This document shows, piece by piece, positions 35,881-43,476 of a DNA stretch of 43,476 nt; the stretch's first letter is position 1; each line of letters begins with the position of its first letter. The stretch spans positions 1 through 43,476 of the forward strand of contig JARKOK010000529.1 in assembly GCA_029975765.1 (NCBI GenBank). Direction: 5' to 3'. Origin of the DNA: Aggregatilineales bacterium. Its GTDB lineage: Bacteria > Chloroflexota > Anaerolineae > Aggregatilineales > Phototrophicaceae. The notes beneath the pieces are model-generated. The model saw only the letters and a program-made list of their open reading frames with translations, had not been told where the DNA came from and ran no database searches. The translations under genes and the position numbers were made by a program.

Positions 35881-36533
35881 TTAGCCCCCTTTACCAAACT
35901 CCCGCCCCAGGACAACCGTTACCTGCCGCTGTCCCCAGGGTTCTACTTCACCGTCCGGCCCCAGCGCCAGCGCCGACGTACTGCCAATCCCGATAGCAAT
36001 CGCGCCTGGCTGCTCGTTCAGCACCCACTGCGCCGGCGCGCTCTGCGCGACCGCCGTCACACCCGGCACAACCAGCGCGCCCGCCAGCCATTCCAGGCCG
36101 GGCAGCACCGCATCACCCGTTATCACCCACGCGCCCAATGCCATCGCCGCGCGGCCTTCCGCCAGAACAACCGCGCCGTTCTCAAAGGCCGCCTGCATTC
36201 CCGCAGCCGCCGCGCCCAGCAGCCCGGAACGCAGTTCACCAACCTGCGGCGCGTTTTCAACCACGATGATCGCGGCCTCGCTTAATCGTGCGGTTAATGT
36301 CTGGTCATCTTCCGTCAGCGCATCCACAATGTAACCGGGCGGCGCGCCCAGATCATCCATATCCGCCAGCGCCGCCTCAATCCACCCATCGTGATTGCCC
36401 AGGCTGAGATACGCGACACCGCCATCCGCCGCCGCCCGTCCGATGACCTGACCGCGCACGTCGCCGCTTTCGCCGCCGGCCAGCACCAACCAGCCGCGCC
36501 CATCGCGCCAGTGCAGGATATTCTGACTTGCCA

Positions 36534-36537
<4 letters not shown>
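35881..36537 (-). CDS. S51 peptidase/cyanophycinase-like (class I GATase-like fold) protein, probably lacking the nucleophile
   Basis: GWLVLAGGESGD; GAVVLAEGRAAMALGAWVITGDAVLPGLEWLAGALVVPG; AIAIGIGSTSALALGPDGEVEPWGQRQVTVV resembles the cyanophycinase C-terminus. Confidence 0.55.
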
Positions 36538-37724
<1,187 letters not shown>

Positions 37725-37750
37725 GTTTCCTGCTGTCGTTATGCAATGGT

Positions 37751-37779
37751 GTAGGGGTGAACTGACAGTTCACCCCTAC
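37751..37779. repeat. REP-like perfect palindrome
   Basis: GTAGGGGTGAACTG-a-CAGTTCACCCCTAC, perfect 14-bp arms with 1-nt spacer. Confidence 0.85.
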
Positions 37780-37788
37780 CTTATACCC

Positions 37789-38502
37789 CTATAAATTCAG
37801 CACCCGGAAGTTTTCGACATAACGCGGCTGGTCGGAGGGCGCTTCCGGGTCAACGTTCGCGCGGATCCGCGTTTCCAGTGCCGTCATATCAGCGATCTGG
37901 CTTTTGTGTTCTCGCAGCGCCCGAATACGGGTTTCGACGTAATCCGTCACATCCACCTTTACGTTCGGATCGCGGGTGACGGTCAGCCAGATCTGTTTCA
38001 CCTTGTGCGGCGACAATCCCTCATCACGTTCCAGTTCCGGGAAATACATCCGGTTGCCCGCTGCCGGAAACAGGGCTTCCAGCGCCGCCGCGCCAATCGT
38101 GCGATGATCGTGATGATTCGGGCGATTGAACATATTCCACCAGGTTGTCGGGTCATTCGTGACCACCACATCCGGCTGCCGCAGGCGAATCATCCGCACG
38201 ATGTCCCGCTTCAGTTCCGGTGTCACCTCCAGCTCCCCGTCATGGTAGCGCAGGAATACAATGTCCTTAACCCCGATCACCGCCGCAGCGCAGCGTTGTT
38301 CCTCCTCGCGAATCGCAACCAGCCTGTCCGGAGTCATATCCGGCACATCACTGCCTTTATCGCCGCTGGTCGCCAGTACATAGGTAATCTGCGCGCCTTC
38401 TGCCGCCCACTTAGCGAAGGTGCTGCCGCAAAAAAATTCGGGGTCATCCGGGTGGGCAAACACACCCATGATCCGTTTGGGCTGCTGTACTGCTTCTGTC
38501 AT
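37789..38502 (-). CDS. PIG-L family deacetylase (LmbE-like)
   Basis: IMGVFAHPDDPEFFCGSTFAKWAAEGAQITYVLATSGDKGS (AHPDD); NRPNHHDHRTIGAAAL. Confidence 0.94.
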   Translation of the reverse strand: MTEAVQQPKRIMGVFAHPDDPEFFCGSTFAKWAAEGAQITYVLATSGDKGSDVPDMTPDRLVAIREEEQRCAAAVIGVKDIVFLRYHDGELEVTPELKRDIVRMIRLRQPDVVVTNDPTTWWNMFNRPNHHDHRTIGAAALEALFPAAGNRMYFPELERDEGLSPHKVKQIWLTVTRDPNVKVDVTDYVETRIRALREHKSQIADMTALETRIRANVDPEAPSDQPRYVENFRVLNL

Positions 38503-38523
38503 TATTGCTCCGATGTTTGTAAT

Positions 38524-38553
38524 GCATAGGGACTTACAGCCATACGCCCCTAC
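38524..38553. repeat. REP-like imperfect hairpin
   Basis: Minus strand GTAGGGGCGTATGGCTGTAAGTCCCTATGC; TAGGGGC pairs with GTCCCTA including one G-U. Confidence 0.5.
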
Positions 38554-38559
38554 CCCATG

Positions 38560-39495
38560 TCAGGCTTCGTCTTCCGCCTTCGGCTGCTTGCCGGGTTTCG
38601 CGCCACACTCGCACGGCCCATCGCCATGTTTGGCACACGGCTCCTGTGCCTTCTTTTGCAGCGCCTCCCATTCGTCCAGTGGAATGATCTCCTCCCGCTG
38701 AACAACATACCGGACATCTTCGACGACTACCGTCACCGCATCCTGCAATGGATGCACATCCAGCACCTTACCCTCACCGTGCGGCGTGCCGATCCGTTTA
38801 TTCCGCTTCGGCAGATGGCGGCGCGCTTCCACATACTGCTCGTACTCGTACACCAGGCAGCACCGCAGCCGACCACACATACCCGTGATTTCCGATGGGT
38901 TCAGCGAAATGCCCTGCGCTTTCGCCATCTTGATTGAGATCGGGCTGAAATCGGTCAGGAAGGTGGAGCAGCAGCGCAGTTCACCGCACGCGCCAAAACC
39001 ACCCAGCAGCTTGGCGACGTCACGCGGGCCAATCTGACGCATTTCCACCTGCGACGCGGGGAACATCCGCCCCAATTCGTTCCACAGCCGGTTGGTATTC
39101 ACCTTGTCTTCCGCAGTGAAAAGAAACGTCAGCAGGCTGCCATCATAATTATAATGCGCCGCCACAAACTTGACATTCTCAAAGCCCCCAAGCTGCGCGG
39201 CTTTATCTTCGCACTTTTCCAGAGCCTCGTCCTGTTTGGCTTCCCACTGCTGTTTGAGCAGCAAATCGCGCGGCGTCGCCATTCGCATGATCGGTTTGTA
39301 ATCCATGCCCCTGTCGTCCGCCGCCGCAAACCCGTTCACCTGCCCCATCTGGCGGCCCCGCGCTGTCTCCACGATCACAAAATCACCCATCTGGAGTTCG
39401 GGAAATTCGCTGTAATCGAAGTGATACAACTTTCCAACTTTGTTAAAACGCACCCCGGCAACCATACGCTGCTGGAGGATTTGTGCCTCAGACAT
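38560..39495 (-). CDS. ricT: PSP1 domain protein (RicT/YaaT type)
   Basis: GDFVIVETARGRQMGQV; FGACGELRCCSTFLTDFSPISIKMAKAQGISLNPSEITGMCGRLRCCLVYE. Confidence 0.93.
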   Translation of the reverse strand: MSEAQILQQRMVAGVRFNKVGKLYHFDYSEFPELQMGDFVIVETARGRQMGQVNGFAAADDRGMDYKPIMRMATPRDLLLKQQWEAKQDEALEKCEDKAAQLGGFENVKFVAAHYNYDGSLLTFLFTAEDKVNTNRLWNELGRMFPASQVEMRQIGPRDVAKLLGGFGACGELRCCSTFLTDFSPISIKMAKAQGISLNPSEITGMCGRLRCCLVYEYEQYVEARRHLPKRNKRIGTPHGEGKVLDVHPLQDAVTVVVEDVRYVVQREEIIPLDEWEALQKKAQEPCAKHGDGPCECGAKPGKQPKAEDEA

Positions 39496-39585
39496 TGTTG
39501 ATCTACCTTGACTCTATTCCTTACCGACCGATGGCCTCACACACGTATTCCATCATACGGCATAGTCCTCATCTGTGGCAAAATA

Positions 39586-39614
39586 TTGACATAAAATTGC
39601 CAAAATGCTAGTCT
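39586..39614 (+). promoter_or_regulatory. Putative lysC promoter
   Basis: TTGACA - 17 bp - TAGTCT. Confidence 0.55.
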
Positions 39615-39620
39615 CAAACA

Positions 39621-39702
39621 GTCGCAAGGCAGTTATGTGGCTGCAAATGCCGTATTCTTTCGTACCAACATACTCGACTGCAGCCCGATTTGCGACAGGG
39701 GG
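39621..39702 (+). promoter_or_regulatory. Structured lysC 5' leader candidate
   Basis: GTCGCAA (39621-39627) complementary to TTGCGAC (39690-39696), immediately before SD-like AGGGGG (39697-39702) and ATG 39707. Confidence 0.4.
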
Positions 39703-39706
39703 ATAC

Positions 39707-41113
39707 ATGAGCACGCTGGTGATGAAATTCGGCGGTTCGTCCGTTGGAACGAAAACGGCGCTCATGCAGGTTCTAAGCATTGTCCTGCACGAGCGCGAAC
39801 AGTGGGACAACCTGATACTGGTCGTCTCGGCGCTGGATGGGGTAACCGATGCCCTGATCGAATCCGCCCATCTGGCGCATCTGGGCAACCAGCGCGGCTA
39901 CCGGCGCATCGTCGCCAACCTCCGTACCCGCCATATGGCGCTGATCGAGGAACTGCCGCTCGGCGCGACGGAACGCGCCGCTTTGCAGGCCGACATTGAC
40001 CGGCTGCTGTTTGACATGCTGGGCACCTATGAAACCATGTCCGACCTGCCAGCGGAAACCCCGATTCCCGATCTGATAGATGCTACCATCGGCGTAGGCG
40101 AAAAACTGGCGGCGCGGATTGTGGCGGCGCTGCTGCGTCAGAAGGAAATTCGCAGCGTGGCGCTGGACGCGACCGACCTCATCATCACCGATGATGTCTA
40201 TGGTAATGCCACACCCAATATTGAACTGACATGCGACCGTATTCGCAGCAATCTGCTGCCCAGCCTCGAACGCCAGATTGTGCCCGTAGCAACCGGGTTT
40301 ATCGGCGCGACACGCAGCGGCAAACCAACCACATTGGGTCGCGGCGGCAGCGATTACACCGCCTCCATCTTCGCCATTTGTGCCGATGCCAGTGAAGTCT
40401 GGATATGGACGAGTGTGGACGGTATGATGTCCGCCGACCCGCGCGAAATTCAGTCGGCGCAGGTCATCCCGCGTATGTCGTATGAAGAAGTGGCGGAACT
40501 GGCCTACTTTGGCGCGCGCGTGCTGCACGCCCGCATGATCGGCCCACTGCGCGAGCGTCACATTCCTTTACGAATCAAGAACGTATTCAAACCCCAGCAG
40601 CCCGGCACCCTGATTCATGATGCTACCGCTGAACCCGGACAGCATCTTAAAGCCGTCACCGCGATTTCCGGCATTGGTCTGACCGCTGCCCGCAACGGGC
40701 CACTGTCGCCCATCCGTCAGTTGGTTGACCGCACGCTGCAGGCCACCATGCACACACACGCCGATGTGATGATTTCCTCGCAGTCGGCCACCCACAGCTT
40801 TGTCTGTTTCCTGATTCCGACGAGTGCCGGCCCCGACGCGATCCACGCCGCGCGGCTGATGCTGGAAGATGATCTCAGCGCGCAGCCGGATACCGCCGCG
40901 TGGCAGGTGAAACCGGTGAGCATCATCACCGTCATCCGGGATAAGATTGACGAAACACCCGCGCTGACAGCCGGTGTCCTGCACTGTTTAACAGGGATTC
41001 GTATTCTGGGACTGGCGCAAGGCCCGTCACGGTGCAGTCTCTCGATTGTGCTTGAACCAGAGCAGATGGAATCGGCGCTCTTAGCCATTCACGATCTGAT
41101 CGTGCATCAGTAA
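39707..41113 (+). CDS. lysC: Aspartate kinase
   Basis: MSTLVMKFGGSSVGTKTALMQV; TRSGKPTTLGRGGSDYTASIFAICADASEVWIWTSVDGMMSADPR; C-terminal ACT-like regions. Confidence 0.95.
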   Translation: MSTLVMKFGGSSVGTKTALMQVLSIVLHEREQWDNLILVVSALDGVTDALIESAHLAHLGNQRGYRRIVANLRTRHMALIEELPLGATERAALQADIDRLLFDMLGTYETMSDLPAETPIPDLIDATIGVGEKLAARIVAALLRQKEIRSVALDATDLIITDDVYGNATPNIELTCDRIRSNLLPSLERQIVPVATGFIGATRSGKPTTLGRGGSDYTASIFAICADASEVWIWTSVDGMMSADPREIQSAQVIPRMSYEEVAELAYFGARVLHARMIGPLRERHIPLRIKNVFKPQQPGTLIHDATAEPGQHLKAVTAISGIGLTAARNGPLSPIRQLVDRTLQATMHTHADVMISSQSATHSFVCFLIPTSAGPDAIHAARLMLEDDLSAQPDTAAWQVKPVSIITVIRDKIDETPALTAGVLHCLTGIRILGLAQGPSRCSLSIVLEPEQMESALLAIHDLIVHQ

Positions 41114-42441
41114 CGCCGCAGATACCGCTCGACTTCCCAGGGTGTCACCTGCCGGTTATATTCGTCATATTCCTGCCGTTTGGCAGCAATATACCGGTCA
41201 CTGATGTACGGACCGAGTGCCGCCAGGATAACATCATCCTGGCTCAGCGCATCCAGCGCCTCACCTAACGAGGTCGGCAGCACTTCCAACTGGCGCAGGC
41301 GGGTGCGATCCTGCCGTACCAGCGTTTCTTCCAGCGGGTCAGGCAGCGGCGTCTGCTGGCGGATTCCATCCAGTCCGGCCATCAGCATCACGGCGCTGGC
41401 AAGATATGGATTGGCGCTGGGGTCCGGGCAGCGCAGTTCCAGCCGCGTATGGGACTCAGCGCCGGTGGAAATATGCGGCACGCGGATCAGCGCCGCCCGG
41501 TTGATATGCGCCCAGGTCACATATACCGGCGCTTCAAAACTGGTACCCAGCCGTTTGTAAGAATTCACCAGCGGCGACAGTACCGCACACATGGCACGCG
41601 CGTGAGCCAGTTGGCCGGCCAGAAAGTGTTTAGCCGTCTCCGACAGGCCGTATTCATCACCGGAATAGGCAAAGACATTTTCTCCGGTTGCCACATCATG
41701 TAAACTTTGATGGGTATGCATCCCTGACCCCGGCAGCTTTTCGCTGGGACGCGGCATAAATGTACAGTGTAGCTGGTTACGGCGGGCCACCGCTTTTAAG
41801 GCCACCCGCGAAATCAGAATTTTGTCAGCCTGTTTGAGCGCCTCATCATACCGGAAATCTATCTCATGCTGACCGGAGCCGATCTCATGATGCGTTGAAT
41901 CCACCGCGATACCCATCTGCGCCAGCGTCGCCAGCATTTGCCGCCGGATGCTCTGCGACATATCGGTAGACATATCAAAATAGCTGGCTTCATCCTGTGG
42001 GAGCAGCGGGGCAAGATCACCGCCGCTGGCCTGCCGGAACAGGAAAAACTCCAGTTCGATCCCGGTCTGATAGACAAAACCCAGTTCCGCCGCCTGTTTG
42101 AGGGCCTTCATCAGCACGTTGCGTGGATCGCCAATGAACGGCTCACCGCGCAGCGTATGCACCGTGCAGATCAGGCAGGCCGTGCGTTCTTCGGCAGGGT
42201 CCCAGGGCAGAATCGTAAACGTATCCAGATCAGGCACCAGAATCATGTCGCTTTCGGCGACGCGCGCAAAGCCTTCAATAGATGAGCCGTCGAAGTGGGA
42301 GCCAGCTTCCAGCACATCCGGTAGTTTTTCCGCCGGAACGGTGATGCTTTTCACCATGCCGGTAATGTCGGTAAACCACAGATCAACAAACCGCACGCTG
42401 TTATCTTCGACAGCCGCCAGAATCGATTCTTGGGTTGCCAT
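41107..42441 (-). CDS. glnA: Type I glutamine synthetase
   Basis: VRFVDLWFTDITGMVKSITVPAEKL; GSHFDGSSIEGFARVAESDMILVPD; HHEIGSGQHEIDFRYDEALKQADK; TFMPRPSEKLPGSGMHTHQSL. ATG 42441 preferred. Confidence 0.93.
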   Translation of the reverse strand: MATQESILAAVEDNSVRFVDLWFTDITGMVKSITVPAEKLPDVLEAGSHFDGSSIEGFARVAESDMILVPDLDTFTILPWDPAEERTACLICTVHTLRGEPFIGDPRNVLMKALKQAAELGFVYQTGIELEFFLFRQASGGDLAPLLPQDEASYFDMSTDMSQSIRRQMLATLAQMGIAVDSTHHEIGSGQHEIDFRYDEALKQADKILISRVALKAVARRNQLHCTFMPRPSEKLPGSGMHTHQSLHDVATGENVFAYSGDEYGLSETAKHFLAGQLAHARAMCAVLSPLVNSYKRLGTSFEAPVYVTWAHINRAALIRVPHISTGAESHTRLELRCPDPSANPYLASAVMLMAGLDGIRQQTPLPDPLEETLVRQDRTRLRQLEVLPTSLGEALDALSQDDVILAALGPYISDRYIAAKRQEYDEYNRQVTPWEVERYLRRY

Positions 42442-42505
42442 AACTGACCTTTCAGACGCACCCTGAAGGCGCGCAGATGCATATCCGTACAACGCTCAAT
42501 CATTT

Positions 42506-42526
42506 GGTTAGGGAATATACCCAACC
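42506..42526. promoter_or_regulatory. Near-palindrome upstream of glnA, operator candidate
   Basis: GGTTAGGGaatataCCCAACC, arms match with one unpaired A. Confidence 0.35.
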
Positions 42527-42592
42527 ATAATAGAGCCTCGCCAGAGTGCAGACTGCCAAAATTCCAGACGTTCTGTTGTTAAGGGCAACCAA

Positions 42593-43048
42593 TTAATCCG
42601 GGTTCGGCAGCAGTCCCAGATGCCCTAGCAGCGCGTCAATACCTAACAGGTAGCTGCGCCAGCCGAAACCGCTGATCTGACCCACGCACACCGGCGCGAT
42701 CATCGAAGTATGCCGGAAAGACTCGCGCGCGTGAACGTTTGACAGATGAACCTCAACCACCGGCAGACTGATCGCGGCCACCGCATCCCGCAGCGCAATC
42801 GAAGTATGGGTGTACGCGCCGGGATTCATCACCACGCCATCGGCCCAGTTGCGGGCCACATGCAGCATATCAATTAACGCGCCCTCATGGTTCGACTGCT
42901 CCGCCCGCAGTTCAACGCCTCGCTGCCGGGCATGGATGGTCGCCCACTGGTTGATCTGGTCAAGCGTTACGCGCCCGTAAACATCCGGTTCGCGCAGTCC
43001 TAACAGATTCAGATTCGGCCCGTGCAGCAATAAAATTGCTTTTGCCAT
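42593..43048 (-). CDS. aroQ: Type II 3-dehydroquinate dehydratase
   Basis: [87 protein letters not shown]. Confidence 0.96.
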   Translation of the reverse strand: MAKAILLLHGPNLNLLGLREPDVYGRVTLDQINQWATIHARQRGVELRAEQSNHEGALIDMLHVARNWADGVVMNPGAYTHTSIALRDAVAAISLPVVEVHLSNVHARESFRHTSMIAPVCVGQISGFGWRSYLLGIDALLGHLGLLPNPD

Positions 43049-43052
43049 GCGT

Positions 43053-43476
43053 CTAATCACCCAGGGGACGGCTGCATTCGCGGCAGGTGGTCACGGTCGC
43101 AGCATAGGACAAATCACAGTTTGGGCAAACACGCCGCGCTGAACCGATAGCCGAGGTCACGATACTCCACGCGGCTTCGCGTTCCAGCCCGGCGGCGTTC
43201 AGATCACGCACAAAATATTCAATCGGATGGCCGCCCCCCAGCCGGGCTTTGGCCGAATTGATAAGCACCGCCAGATCCGTGGTCGGTTCAGGCGGCTTCA
43301 CCGTCAGCACTTCGGGACGAAAGGTCAGATGGCAGGTCTGGCACTCGACAAACTCGCCCAGGTCACCCATCGGAATCAGCGGAATGAAGTACAGGCTGAA
43401 GTAGCGTTTGGCCTGCTTGCGTTCGTAGGCGCGCATCGTCCGGCAGTTAGGGCAGTGAAACTGGCCGCTGCCAACG
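43053..43476 (-). CDS. Zinc-ribbon protein (5' end runs off the window)
   Basis: Open frame continues to window edge with FHCPNCRT upstream of the ORF-track Met; CQTC and CPNC...CREC motifs. Confidence 0.8.
   Translation of the reverse strand, partial: VGSGQFHCPNCRTMRAYERKQAKRYFSLYFIPLIPMGDLGEFVECQTCHLTFRPEVLTVKPPEPTTDLAVLINSAKARLGGGHPIEYFVRDLNAAGLEREAAWSIVTSAIGSARRVCPNCDLSYAATVTTCRECSRPLGD

Noticed and set aside
35185-36285. 366-aa plus-strand ORF opposite purA
   Set aside because: Shadow ORF; purA is unambiguous on the minus strand.
39605-39706. ORF-track N-terminal extension of lysC
   Set aside because: ATG 39605 lies inside the spacer of the putative promoter; the conserved kinase start and a good SD are at 39707.

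Overview
This window reads as a continuous, gene-dense, high-GC bacterial chromosome segment. Protein flavour suggests Chloroflexota/Anaerolineae-like, but that is an inference and no taxonomic marker was searched. Core genes: rpsP(partial)-khpA-rimM-dprA, manC-like, topA, greA, a heme A/cytochrome c/rqcH cluster (ctaA-ctaB-cyt c-rqcH), ppk2, purA, lysC, glnA, aroQ, a ricT/PSP1-type gene and one tRNA-Arg(CCG). Accessory genes: a three-gene envelope operon (lipoprotein, SH3b-(Thr/Pro stalk)-TM-zinc ribbon protein, M23 lipoprotein), orphan solute-binding proteins, a glycosyltransferase run, an orphan ParA with a parS-like palindrome in its promoter, and two tandem TIR-FGE(SUMF1-like) fusion genes beside the tRNA and an AT-rich gap. 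The best leads for something undescribed are: (1) the tandem TIR + conserved middle domain + FGE-like proteins, whose FGE domains lack the active-site cysteines; (2) a signal-peptide-less BtuF-like protein overlapping a histidine kinase with no sensor domain; (3) the SH3b/stalk/zinc-ribbon plus M23 envelope operon; (4) a lysC leader with a long-range stem abutting the Shine-Dalgarno; (5) an S51/cyanophycinase-like protein with an apparently lost nucleophile motif; (6) a small set of REP-like intergenic hairpins. No CRISPR array, transposase, prophage or reverse transcriptase was seen. All homology calls come from reading motifs; no database search was run.
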